Origin: Luteibacter sp.
Lineage (GTDB): Bacteria; Pseudomonadota; Gammaproteobacteria; Xanthomonadales; Rhodanobacteraceae
DNA: 64,000 nucleotides
NCBI RefSeq assembly: GCF_009912395.1
Contig: NZ_WNDO01000006.1
Location: forward strand, 151,052-215,051
Direction: 5' to 3'
A program made the translations under genes and the position numbers. Position 1 is the first letter of the stretch, and each line of letters opens with the position of its first letter. This document shows positions 55,265-63,689 of the stretch, one piece after another. Under the pieces are notes generated by a model. The model saw nothing but the letters and a program-made list of their open reading frames with translations. It ran no database searches and was not told where the DNA came from.

Positions 55265-56173
55265 TCAAGGCAGGGCGGGATGCGTCGACAGGAGCTGTTC
55301 GGTCCAGTCGACGAACGCGCGGATCTTCGCCGAGAGATGCCGGTTGAGTGGATAGACGACATGGATCGGCATGGGATCGCTGGTCCAGTCGTCCAGCACC
55401 GGCACCAGTCGCCCGTCGGCGATCATCGGGGCCATGAGAAACGTGGCCATCTGTACGATACCGAGGCCACTCAATCCCGCGGCGGTGTACGCGTAGCTGT
55501 CGTTCAGCGCGACAGGGCTGTCCAGCGACACCTGGACGCGTTCGTCGCCACGTGAAAAATTCCAGTCGAACATCCTGCCGGTGCGTGCCGAGAAATAGTT
55601 GACGCACCGATGGCCGCTCAAGTCGTTGGGATGCGTCGGACGACCATGGCGGGCGAGATAGTCCGGGGACGCGCAGGTGGCGTAGCGCATCGTGCCGACC
55701 CGGCGCGCGATCAGGGTGGAGTCGGCCAGTTGCCGGTCGCCGCGGATGGCGCAGTCCACGCCTTCCTCGATGAGGTCGATGGGACGATCGCTGCAACCCA
55801 GTTCCAGGCGGATATCCGGGTATCGCGCGAAGAACGTCGGCAAGGCGGGGATGATGATCTCGCTGGCCAGTCCCGTGGGTGCGTCCACGCGAAGGCGCCC
55901 CGAAGGGCTGAGGTGGCTTGAGGCCACGCCATCGTCCGCGTCGCGCACGTCAGCCAGGATGCGTACGCAGCGCGCGTAGTAAGCGGCCCCTTCCGCGGTG
56001 ACGCGGACATGCCGTGTCGTGCGGTTGAGCAGCTTCACGCGAAGCGCCTTCTCCAGCGACTGCACCAGGGTGGACACCGTCGCCTTGGGCAGCTGCATGT
56101 TGTCTGCCGCTCGCGTAAATGATCCGGCGTCCACCACCTGGACGAACACCTCCATGGCCAGCAGCTTGTTCAT
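55265..56173 (-). CDS. LysR-family transcriptional regulator
   Basis: 302 residues. The HTH region is MNKLLAMEVFVQVVDAGSFTRAADNMQLPKATVSTLVQSLEKALRVKLLNRTTR. The effector domain starts at about residue 90 (GRLRVDAPTGLASEIIIPALPTFFARYPDIRLELGCSDRPIDLIEEGVDCAIR), of the type found in the CrgA/DmlR group. It is convergent with the GST gene and lies 57 bases downstream of the AhpD-like gene. Target unknown; control of the GST gene is possible but not supported by divergent placement. Confidence 0.91.
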   Translation of the reverse strand: MNKLLAMEVFVQVVDAGSFTRAADNMQLPKATVSTLVQSLEKALRVKLLNRTTRHVRVTAEGAAYYARCVRILADVRDADDGVASSHLSPSGRLRVDAPTGLASEIIIPALPTFFARYPDIRLELGCSDRPIDLIEEGVDCAIRGDRQLADSTLIARRVGTMRYATCASPDYLARHGRPTHPNDLSGHRCVNYFSARTGRMFDWNFSRGDERVQVSLDSPVALNDSYAYTAAGLSGLGIVQMATFLMAPMIADGRLVPVLDDWTSDPMPIHVVYPLNRHLSAKIRAFVDWTEQLLSTHPALP

Positions 56174-56230
56174 GTCGTCATCCGTATAAGAGAAAAAAGC
56201 GGCGGGGCGCAGGCCACCGCCGCCTTCGCG

Positions 56231-56797
56231 TCACGCGTTGCCGCGCGCGATCTTCGACTGGTCGAACAGGCGCAGCACCGGGAAGTCGATGTCGGTGCGG
56301 GCTACCTTCCAGAAATAGTTCGTGAGGAAGTTGAGGATCAGGTGGCCGAACACTTCCGACACGTCTTCGTCGGTCCAGCCGGCATCCTTCACGGCCTGCA
56401 CTTCGGCGTTGGTCAGGTCGCCCTTGTGGCGGACGAGAAGCAGCACGAAGGTGAGCAGCGCTTCTTCCTTCGGGTCGGTGGACTTGCCGTGGCGGGCCAG
56501 CTCGATGTCCTCGTCGGTGAGCTTCTGCAGCCTGGCGATGGCCGCCAGCAGGGAGATGCAGTACTCGCAGCCGTTTTCCTCGCCGATGGCGAGGCCGATC
56601 TTGCGGGCGAGCTTCTTGTCGAAGCGGCCCTCAGAGAGGTTCTGGAACAGGGTCAGGTAGCTGTTCATCATGGCCGGCGAGTTGGTCATGGCCGACATCA
56701 GCAGCGGGTTCTTGCCGAACTTGGCCGTGGTCTTCTCGAAAATCTCGACCTGGGCGGGGGTGGCGGTATCGAGCGTGAGGACGGGAATGCGTGACAT
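56231..56797 (-). CDS. AhpD-like carboxymuconolactone decarboxylase family protein
   Basis: 188 residues. The redox motif GCEYCISLLAA (Cys-x2-Cys) with an upstream Glu (GEENGCEYC) marks the AhpD-type alkylhydroperoxidase fold. FGKNPLLMSAMTNSPAMMNSYLTLFQN and VSEVFGHLILNFLTNYFWKVA are the typical flanking blocks. It may reduce peroxides or electrophiles. Divergent from the TetR regulator, with two identical-type operators between, so it is likely the regulator's target. Confidence 0.91.
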   Translation of the reverse strand: MSRIPVLTLDTATPAQVEIFEKTTAKFGKNPLLMSAMTNSPAMMNSYLTLFQNLSEGRFDKKLARKIGLAIGEENGCEYCISLLAAIARLQKLTDEDIELARHGKSTDPKEEALLTFVLLLVRHKGDLTNAEVQAVKDAGWTDEDVSEVFGHLILNFLTNYFWKVARTDIDFPVLRLFDQSKIARGNA

Positions 56798-56816
56798 GGG
56801 GGTTCCTTAAGTAATA

Positions 56817-56832
56817 TACCGATCGTTCGGTA
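56817..56832. promoter_or_regulatory. TetR operator O1 (next to the AhpD-like gene)
   Basis: TACCGATCGTTCGGTA, a palindrome with ACCGA/TCGGT arms, 20 bases before the AhpD-like start codon and inside its likely promoter. Confidence 0.75.
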
Positions 56833-56877
56833 ATATTAAGATGGGCGACGCTCTCTATCCCTGTCAAGAAATATTTG

Positions 56878-56891
56878 ACCGAATGTTCGGT
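56878..56891. promoter_or_regulatory. TetR operator O2 (next to the TetR gene)
   Basis: ACCGAATGTTCGGT, the same ACCGAnnnnTCGGT form as O1, 61 bases from it and 24 bases before the regulator ATG. Paired sites imply control of both divergent genes, including autoregulation. Confidence 0.75.
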
Positions 56892-56914
56892 TACAATCGT
56901 CGCAGGAGTACCCC

Positions 56915-57481
56915 ATGCCCAAGCCCCGCAAGATCGAAGACGACGAACTGACCCGGAAGCTGACCGCCATCTTCAAGGAGGTCGGGTACGACGCCGCGTC
57001 GCTGGCCAGCCTGTCGGAGGCCACGGGCCTGAAGAAGGCGAGCCTCTATCACCGGTTTCCGGGCGGGAAGGAACAGATGGCGGAGGAGGTGCTGGCCGCC
57101 ACGCGCGAGATCCTGAGCGAGCACTTGTTTCCCGCTCTTGCCGACGCCGCGCCCCCGGATCGGAAGATGGCCGCCTTCGCGACCATCGTCGACGCGTTCT
57201 ACGCCAGCGGTAACGAGTCATGCCTGCTCAACGTGCTGGCGCCACCCCGCGGCCAGGAGAACGGGCGTTCCGTGGCCATCGCGTCCATCTTCCAGCAGCT
57301 GTCCGACGCGCTGACGCAGGTGGCGGAAGGGGCCGGCTCACCCGCGGAACAGGCAAAAATCCGGGCGGAGCAGGCGCTCGTGGAACTGCATGGTGCCCTC
57401 ATCCTGTCCAAGGGGATGGCCGATCCCTCGGTGTTCCAGCGCATGCTGACGCGCCTGCCGGGCATTGTCCTGGCCGCCTGA
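56915..57481 (+). CDS. TetR-family transcriptional regulator
   Basis: 188 residues. The N-terminal HTH is ELTRKLTAIFKEVGYDAASLASLSEATGLKKASLYHRFPGGKEQM, the TetR pattern ending in the YHRF recognition helix. The C-terminal ligand domain resembles the group with LLNVLAPP and ALVELHGALILSKGM. It lies opposite the AhpD-like gene and most likely represses it through the ACCGAnnnnTCGGT sites. The ligand is unknown; electrophiles are plausible because such pairs often respond to them. GCAGGAGTACCCC precedes the ATG. Confidence 0.92.
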   Translation: MPKPRKIEDDELTRKLTAIFKEVGYDAASLASLSEATGLKKASLYHRFPGGKEQMAEEVLAATREILSEHLFPALADAAPPDRKMAAFATIVDAFYASGNESCLLNVLAPPRGQENGRSVAIASIFQQLSDALTQVAEGAGSPAEQAKIRAEQALVELHGALILSKGMADPSVFQRMLTRLPGIVLAA

Positions 57482-57517
57482 GTCGCGCCCGCGTGGCCTC
57501 TTCGTCACGATGTTGTG

Positions 57518-57536
57518 AATAAGAACCATTCTTATT
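57518..57536. promoter_or_regulatory. Fur box of the heme uptake operon
   Basis: AATAAGAACCATTCTTATT is a perfect inverted repeat (8-base arms) resembling the Fur consensus. It lies 37 bases after the TetR stop and 134 bases before the heme receptor start, so iron repression of the operon is expected. Confidence 0.75.
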
Positions 57537-57669
57537 AAGATGGTGTGACGCCGCTCACGAAAGCGGTGACACCACTATCCGGCCGCCAGCCCGGAGGCAC
57601 CGCCTCCTTCGCAAGCAACCGCCAACGTGCCTGCCCCGGCACGCATGTCCTTAGCGAAGGAAGACATCC

Positions 57670-59979
57670 GTGTTGCAAAAGAACGCTCTCGCCGCGCTGA
57701 TTGGCGCGGCCATCGCCTGTGCCGGCGCCGCGCATGCCGCGGAAGCCGCCAATCCCGCCACCACCGACGACCTGCCGCGCATCACCGTTACGGCCATCGG
57801 TTCCGCCTTCAAGTTCGACGTGCCGGCCACGGTCACCGTGATCGACCGGCAGAAGATGGATCGCCATCTCGTGGCCGACATCCGCGACCTCGTGAAGTAC
57901 GAGCCGGGCGTCTCGGCCATCGGCACCGCCGGTCGCTGGGGCCTGGACAGCTTCAACATCCGCGGCCTCGACGGCAATCGCGTTGCGATCCTCACCGACG
58001 GCGTGCCCGCGTCGAACTCGTTCGGCTTCTCCACCACCGGTATGCGCGCCGGCCGCAGCTTCGTCGATCCGAACACGCTCAAGAGCGCGGAAATCATCCG
58101 CGGCCCCGCGTCGGCCCTGGATCCGTCCGACGCGCTCGGCGGCACCGTGCGATACGTCACCAAGGACCCGGCCGATTACCTGAAGGACGGCAAGGACGTC
58201 TTCATGTCGGTGAAGGAGCGCTACAACAGCGCTGATCGTTCGCTGGGCACCTCGCTGACCCTGGCCGGCGGCACGCCAACCAATGGCGTGGTCTTCGTGG
58301 CCGATCATCGTGAAGCCAGCGCGCTGAACAACAAGGGCGACATCTCCACGTCGAACTACCTGCGTACGCGCCCCGATCCGCTCTCGGCAAGCACCACCAG
58401 CGTGCTCGGCAAGTATGTGCACGTCGCCCCATCGGGTCGCGAAGACAACATCACCGTCGACATCTACCGCAACAGCGTCACCACCGACGTGCTCAGCGCG
58501 CTGGGCCAGCCGGGGCAGACTCTCCTGCAAAGCGACAAGGCCGACGACCGCGCCACGCGCTTCCGCATCTCCGCCGGCCAGCGCTACACCAACATCGACC
58601 TGGGCATCGCCGATCGCCTGGAATGGAATGCCTACTGGCAGAAGTCCGAGACCGAATTCACCACGCAGACCCTGGCCAACGTGGTCTCGCGTCGCACCAC
58701 CTACGACCGCACCTACCTGAGCGATCTCAGCGAAAAACTCTTCGGCGGCCGACTGGCGCTGTACAAGACGATCACCGGTGGCAGCGTCGAACAGCGCATC
58801 GCCTACGGCGTGGAAGCCTCGCGCACCACGCCCACCGGTTCGCTCGGTGGCCAGGGCCGTGACGTGAATACCGGCATCGTCTCCAGCAACACGCCGTACA
58901 TGCCGGAGAACTACCCGCTGCGTTTCTTCCCGCGTAACGACACCGATCGCTACTCGGTCTTCGCCCAGGACGAAATCGCGTTGCTCGACGGCCGCCTGCG
59001 CATCACCCCGGGCGTGCGTTGGGATCAGTACGCGTTCAAGCCGGACCATAGCGACCCGTACTACGCCAGCCCCTTCGTGGCCGACGGCCTCAACGACGTG
59101 AAGAAGGATCGCTTCTCGCCGAAGCTGGGCGTCACCTACGCTGTGACCGACGCCATCGAGGTCTACGGCCAGTATTCACAGGGCTTCCGTCCGCCGTTGT
59201 ACAGCGAGCTGGCCGTGGCCTGGGGCACCACGCGCCTCTACGGCATCGTGCCCAACCCGAACCTCAAGCCGGAAACCAGCAAGGGCGTCGAGATCGGCAT
59301 CCGCGGCAACGGCGAGCTGGGTTACTTCTCGGCGAGCGCGTACTACAACCGCTACCGCAACTTCATCTTCGGTGGCTACACGCTCGACCGTAGCCAGTGG
59401 CCGCTGTGGGCGCAGCAACAGAACCTGCTCATCGTGATGCAGGCCGTGAACTTCCCGAAGGCCACGATCAAGGGCGTGGAAGCGTCGGGCGGCCTGATGC
59501 TGGGCGCGCTCAACGATTCGCTGCAGGGCTGGCGCATCGAAGGCAATCTCGCCGCGTCGCGCGGCGACAAGCAGGTCTACGGCCAGCCGGGCTGGTCGCC
59601 GCTGAACAGCGTCGATCCGCTGAGCGCGGTGCTGGGCATCTCCTATGACGCCAAGACCTGGGGTGCCGAGCTGATCGGCAAGGGCGTGCGCCGCAAGTCA
59701 CGCCTGGACAGCGATTCGATCTTCCATGCGCCCGGCTACGCCACGCTCGATCTCTACGCGCACTGGAAGCCGGTGGAGCCCGTCGAACTCATGCTCGGCC
59801 TCACCAACCTCACCGATCGCAAGTACTGGGATTGGGGCAACCTCCACGGCGGCACGCTGACCAACGTCGGCAGCTTCAGTGGCAGCGGCGTCGACGACGC
59901 CCAGTTGCGCAACGCCCAGATCGAACGCCTCACGATGCCCGGTCGCGCGGTCAGCGCCTCCGTGCGCTACACGTTCTGA
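57670..59979 (+). CDS. TonB-dependent heme/hemoglobin receptor
   Basis: 769 residues with a signal peptide ending AHA (about 23). A TonB-box-like LPRITVTAI lies at 35-43. The plug follows (VADIRDLVKYEPGVSAIGTAGRWGLDSFNIRGLDGNRVAILTDGVP, SAEIIRGPASALDPSDALGGTVRYVTKDP). The barrel carries EVYGQYSQGFRPPLYSELAVAW and VPNPNLKPETSKGVEIGIRG, the FRAP/PNPNL region of heme receptors (TIGR01785/01786 type), and ends VSASVRYTF. The start is GTG 57670 after GAAGGA. It heads the operon with HmuS-HmuT-HmuU-HmuV, which supports a heme substrate. Confidence 0.93.
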   Translation: MLQKNALAALIGAAIACAGAAHAAEAANPATTDDLPRITVTAIGSAFKFDVPATVTVIDRQKMDRHLVADIRDLVKYEPGVSAIGTAGRWGLDSFNIRGLDGNRVAILTDGVPASNSFGFSTTGMRAGRSFVDPNTLKSAEIIRGPASALDPSDALGGTVRYVTKDPADYLKDGKDVFMSVKERYNSADRSLGTSLTLAGGTPTNGVVFVADHREASALNNKGDISTSNYLRTRPDPLSASTTSVLGKYVHVAPSGREDNITVDIYRNSVTTDVLSALGQPGQTLLQSDKADDRATRFRISAGQRYTNIDLGIADRLEWNAYWQKSETEFTTQTLANVVSRRTTYDRTYLSDLSEKLFGGRLALYKTITGGSVEQRIAYGVEASRTTPTGSLGGQGRDVNTGIVSSNTPYMPENYPLRFFPRNDTDRYSVFAQDEIALLDGRLRITPGVRWDQYAFKPDHSDPYYASPFVADGLNDVKKDRFSPKLGVTYAVTDAIEVYGQYSQGFRPPLYSELAVAWGTTRLYGIVPNPNLKPETSKGVEIGIRGNGELGYFSASAYYNRYRNFIFGGYTLDRSQWPLWAQQQNLLIVMQAVNFPKATIKGVEASGGLMLGALNDSLQGWRIEGNLAASRGDKQVYGQPGWSPLNSVDPLSAVLGISYDAKTWGAELIGKGVRRKSRLDSDSIFHAPGYATLDLYAHWKPVEPVELMLGLTNLTDRKYWDWGNLHGGTLTNVGSFSGSGVDDAQLRNAQIERLTMPGRAVSASVRYTF

Positions 59980-59993
59980 AGGAGTCAGTCGTC

Positions 59994-61067
59994 ATGCAAG
60001 AAACCACCGCTTCCTCGTCGCCGCGGATCGACATCCCCGCCCTCATCAACGGCTATCGCCACCTGCGCGAGAGCGAGCCGGGCCTGCGCGCCCGTGACGC
60101 CGCCCAGCGCCTCGGCGTCAGCGAAGGCGCGCTGGTGGCCAGCCGCGTCGGCGACGGCGTGACCCGCCTCGAAGGCGACCTGCCCACGCTGATCCGCGAC
60201 CTGCCGCAACTGGGCCGCGTGATGGCGCTGACCCGCAACGAGTACTGCGTCCACGAGAAGAAGGGCCAGTACAACAACATCGACATCGGCGGCACGATGG
60301 GCATCGTGCTCGACGAGGAGATCGACCTGCGCCTGTTCCTCAAGCATTGGCGCTATGGCTTCGTGGTGCGCGAGCAGTCGCGTGGTCGCGAGCTGGAAAG
60401 CCTGCAGTTCTTCGACGGTGACGGCCGTGCCGTGCACAAGATCTACCTCACCGACGAAACCGATCGCTCGGCCTGGCGCATGCTGGTGCATCGCTACACG
60501 GCGGCGGTGCAGTCGCCGCTGATCGATTGCGTGGCCGTCGAGGAGCCGCTGCCGGAACAGCTGGACGACGCCTCCGTGAATGTCGACTCCCTGCGCGACC
60601 ATTGGCGCGCGCTGCGCGATCCGCACGACTTCTTCGCGATGCTCAAGAAGCACAAGGTCACCCGCACGCAGGCCTTGCGCCTAGTCGGTAGCGAGTTCGC
60701 CGACCGGGTGGACAACGACGCGCTGCGCACCGTGCTGGAAGCGGCGGCGGATGGCGGCGAGCCGCTGATGGTCTTCGTCGGTTCGGCGGGCGTGGTGCAG
60801 ATCCATACCGGCCCGGTGCAGAACGTGAAGATGGTGGGCGACTGGCTCAACGTGCTCGACAACACCTTCAACCTGCACCTGCGCACCGAAACCATCGACA
60901 GCGCCTGGATCGTGCGCAAGCCCGTGCCCGAGGGCGTGGTCACCTCGCTGGAACTGTATGCCGCCGATGGCACGCAGATCGTGCAGGTGTTCGGCAAGCG
61001 CAAGCCGGGTATTCCCGAACGTGACGATTGGCGCGCGCTGCTGGCCCGCGTGGAGGTGAAGGCATGA
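59994..61067 (+). CDS. hmuS: Hemin-degrading/transport factor HmuS
   Basis: 357 residues, a HemS/ChuS-type cytoplasmic protein made of two similar halves. The first has LGRVMALTRNEYCVHEKKGQYNNIDIGGTMGIVLDEEIDLRLFLKHWRYGFVV, the second (after about 190) has MVFVGSAGVVQIHTGPVQNVKMVGDWLNVLDNTFNLHLRTETIDSAWIVRKP. It should accept heme from the importer and release iron. The start follows GAAGGAGTCAG. The stop overlaps the hmuT start as ATGA. Confidence 0.94.
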   Translation: MQETTASSSPRIDIPALINGYRHLRESEPGLRARDAAQRLGVSEGALVASRVGDGVTRLEGDLPTLIRDLPQLGRVMALTRNEYCVHEKKGQYNNIDIGGTMGIVLDEEIDLRLFLKHWRYGFVVREQSRGRELESLQFFDGDGRAVHKIYLTDETDRSAWRMLVHRYTAAVQSPLIDCVAVEEPLPEQLDDASVNVDSLRDHWRALRDPHDFFAMLKKHKVTRTQALRLVGSEFADRVDNDALRTVLEAAADGGEPLMVFVGSAGVVQIHTGPVQNVKMVGDWLNVLDNTFNLHLRTETIDSAWIVRKPVPEGVVTSLELYAADGTQIVQVFGKRKPGIPERDDWRALLARVEVKA

Positions 61068-61903
61068 ACATGAAGCGTTATGGCCTGCTGGCCCTGCTGT
61101 TGGTGCCGTTCGCGGCGACCGCGGCTACCCGTGTTGTCTCCCTCGGCGGTGACGTGACCGAGACGGTCTATGCGATCCATGCGCAGGCCGATCTCGCGGG
61201 CGTGGATTCCACCAGCCTGTACCCGGCGGAGGCGACCCAGCTGCCGAACGTCGGCTACGTTCGCCAGCTCAGCGCCGAAGGCGTGCTGGCGCTGCGTCCA
61301 CAGCTGATCCTCGCCACGCATGACGCGGGCCCGGAGACGGCGATAAAGCAGATCCGCGACGCGGGCGTGCGTATCGAGACCTTGCCGGTGTCGCGTACAC
61401 CGGAGGATATCGAGGGCAAGATCCGCACGATCGGCCAGCTGCTCGGCCACGAGAAGGAAGCGACGGCGTTGGCCGACCAGGTCGCCGCGCGCTTCGCTAC
61501 GCTGGCGAAAGCGGTGCAGGCCATGGGCACGCATCCGCGCGCCGTGTTCCTGATGTCGACGGGGCAGGGCAGCCCCATGGCGGCTGGCAAGGATACCGCC
61601 GCCGATCGCGCCATCGTGCTCGCGGGTGGCGTCAACGTCGCCACGGGAATGGAGGGCTACAAGCCGGTGTCGCCGGAGGCGCTGGTGGGCCTGAAGCCTG
61701 ACGTGATCCTGCTGATGAAGGAGCGCGAGGATGCCGTGGGCGGCCTAGAGGGCGTGCTGAAGCTGCCGGGCGTGGCGGACACGCCGGCCGGCAAGGCGAA
61801 GCGCATCTACTTCGTGGAGGGTCAGGCGCTGCTCGGCTTCGGTCCGCGCACGATTGATGCCGCGTCGGATCTGCAACGCCGCTGGGCGACGGCCGCGCGA
61901 TGA
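61064..61903 (+). CDS. hmuT: Heme ABC transporter substrate-binding protein HmuT
   Basis: A 279-residue class III periplasmic binding protein with a signal peptide ending ATA (about 20). TRVVSLGGDVTETVYAIHAQADLAGVDSTSLYP and NVGYVRQLSAEGVLALRPQLILATHDAGPE are typical of HmuT, as is the heme-binding region near SPMAAGKDTAADRAIVLAGGVNVA. GGAGGTGAAGGC precedes the start. It overlaps both hmuS and hmuU by 4 bases. Confidence 0.94.
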   Translation: MNMKRYGLLALLLVPFAATAATRVVSLGGDVTETVYAIHAQADLAGVDSTSLYPAEATQLPNVGYVRQLSAEGVLALRPQLILATHDAGPETAIKQIRDAGVRIETLPVSRTPEDIEGKIRTIGQLLGHEKEATALADQVAARFATLAKAVQAMGTHPRAVFLMSTGQGSPMAAGKDTAADRAIVLAGGVNVATGMEGYKPVSPEALVGLKPDVILLMKEREDAVGGLEGVLKLPGVADTPAGKAKRIYFVEGQALLGFGPRTIDAASDLQRRWATAAR

Positions 61904-62937
61904 ACGCCGTGACCGCCGCCATCCCGCGCGCGCGTTCGCGTCGCGGCGTCGCTCTCTTGGCCCTCGTGGCCTTGTTGCTGGCGGCGTCGCTGTGGAACCT
62001 GTCGCAAGGTGCCATCGATATTCCCGCGCGGCAGATCGTGGCCGCGCTGGCGCGTTGGTTCGATGGGATCGCGGCGATCGACGACGACAACGTGGTGCTG
62101 ATGCTGCGGCTGCCGCGTTTGATGCTGGCCGTGCTGGTCGGTGCCGCGCTGGCCAGTGGCGGCGCGTCGATGCAGGGGCTGTTCCGCAATCCGCTGGCGG
62201 ACCCGGGCCTGATAGGTGTGTCGTCTGGCGCGGCACTCGGTGCCATCGCGGCGATCGTGATCGGCCACCAGTCCGGTTCGTGGCTGGTGGCGTTGTCCGC
62301 CTTCATTGGCGGCCTGGTGGCGACCTCCATCGTGTACATGTTGGGGCGTCGGCGACCGGGTGTGGCGAACCTGCTGCTGGCCGGCGTGGCGATCAACGCC
62401 ATCGCGATGGCGGGTGTCGGCATGCTCACCTACATGGCGAGCGAGCATCAGTTACGTGACCTGACGTTCTGGACGCTGGGGAGCCTGGGTGGGGCGACCT
62501 GGTCGAAGGTGGGCATCGTGGCGCCTTGGATCCTGTTGCCGCTGCTTTGCATGCCGAAAGCGGCGAACGCGCTCAATGCGTTGCTGCTGGGTGAGGGCGA
62601 GGCGTCGTTGCTGGGTTTCCGTCCGGAGCGGTTGCGTCCGTTGCTGGTCGGGCTGGTGGCGTTGGCGGTGGGTGCGGCAGTGGCGTTTTCGGGGGTGATC
62701 GGTTTCGTGGGGCTGGTGGTGCCGCATCTGCTGCGCATGGTGTTCGGCCCCGATCATCGGTTCCTGTTGCCGGCGTCCGCACTGGGTGGTGCGTCGCTGC
62801 TGGTGGGCGCGGATGCGTTGGCGCGTACGGTAGTGGCGCCGGGTGAATTGCCGATCGGCGTGTTGACGGCATTGGTGGGCGGTCCGTTCTTCCTGTGGTT
62901 GCTGGTGCGCAAGCGAGTGGGGGAGGGTGTGCGATGA
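61900..62937 (+). CDS. hmuU: Heme ABC transporter permease HmuU
   Basis: 345 residues of the FecCD family, with about nine or ten hydrophobic segments. The conserved blocks are VVLMLRLPRLMLAVLVGAALASGGASMQGLFRNPLADPGLIGVSSGAALGA, TFWTLGSLGGATW, and FSGVIGFVGLVVPHLLRMVFGPDHRFLLPASALGGASLL. It forms the inner-membrane channel with HmuV. The genes overlap by 4 bases on both sides (ATGA), so stoichiometric synthesis is likely. Confidence 0.94.
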   Translation: MNAVTAAIPRARSRRGVALLALVALLLAASLWNLSQGAIDIPARQIVAALARWFDGIAAIDDDNVVLMLRLPRLMLAVLVGAALASGGASMQGLFRNPLADPGLIGVSSGAALGAIAAIVIGHQSGSWLVALSAFIGGLVATSIVYMLGRRRPGVANLLLAGVAINAIAMAGVGMLTYMASEHQLRDLTFWTLGSLGGATWSKVGIVAPWILLPLLCMPKAANALNALLLGEGEASLLGFRPERLRPLLVGLVALAVGAAVAFSGVIGFVGLVVPHLLRMVFGPDHRFLLPASALGGASLLVGADALARTVVAPGELPIGVLTALVGGPFFLWLLVRKRVGEGVR

Positions 62938-63689
62938 GTGTCCTCGTCGCAGACCGCATCACACTGTATCGTGGCGGGCGCCCCGTGCTTCGCGAGGTGT
63001 CGCTTACCGCCAGGTCTGGGCGTTTGCTGGTGCTGGTCGGCCCGAATGGGGCGGGCAAGAGCACGTTGTTGGGGGCGTTGTCCGGGCGCCTGGCACCCGA
63101 CGCGGGTAGCGTGACGCTTGAGGGTCGCGCCTTATCGGAGTGGGCCCCACGTGAGCTGGCCCGTCGTCGGGCGATGCTGTCGCAGCGAGTGGATCTGGAG
63201 TTCGGTTTCGGCGTGGACGAGGTGGTGGCGTTGGGGCGCAGTCCGCATCCGGCCGATACCTTGCGCGATGCGCGCATCGTCGATGCGGCGTTGCGTGCGG
63301 CGCATGCGTGGAATCTGCGCGACCGCAATTACACGGGTCTTTCCGGTGGCGAGCAGCAGCGTGTGCAGCTGGCGCGGGTGCTTGCGCAGGTGTGGGATGG
63401 GGGCGCGCAGGGCTGTTGGTTATTGCTCGACGAGCCGGAGGCGGGCCTGGACATCGCGCATCAGCATTTCATCCTTCGTCGCGCGAAGGAGTGCGCCGAG
63501 GCGGGGTTCGGTGTGATCGCGGTGCTTCACGATCTGAACCTTGCGGCGCGATATGCGGACGATATCGCGGTGTTGGCGGAAGGGGAGTTGCGGCGACATG
63601 GTGCGCCGGAAGATGCGCTCGACCCTTCGTTGCTGTCGGGGATTTATGGGATTCCGCTGGCGCACGGCATGGGGATCGATGCGGCTTGA
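62934..63689 (+). CDS. hmuV: Heme ABC transporter ATP-binding protein HmuV
   Basis: 251 residues. Walker A GPNGAGKST, signature LSGGEQQRVQLARVLAQ, Walker B WLLLDEPEAGLDIAHQH and switch VLHDLNLAARYADDI are present, as in HmuV/BtuD-type ATPases. An extended region before the signature (VDEVVALGRSPHPADTLRDARIVDAALRAAHAW) is family-typical. It starts at 62934 by a 4-base overlap with hmuU and is the last gene of the heme operon. The following 311 bases hold no clear gene. Confidence 0.93.
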   Translation: MSVLVADRITLYRGGRPVLREVSLTARSGRLLVLVGPNGAGKSTLLGALSGRLAPDAGSVTLEGRALSEWAPRELARRRAMLSQRVDLEFGFGVDEVVALGRSPHPADTLRDARIVDAALRAAHAWNLRDRNYTGLSGGEQQRVQLARVLAQVWDGGAQGCWLLLDEPEAGLDIAHQHFILRRAKECAEAGFGVIAVLHDLNLAARYADDIAVLAEGELRRHGAPEDALDPSLLSGIYGIPLAHGMGIDAA

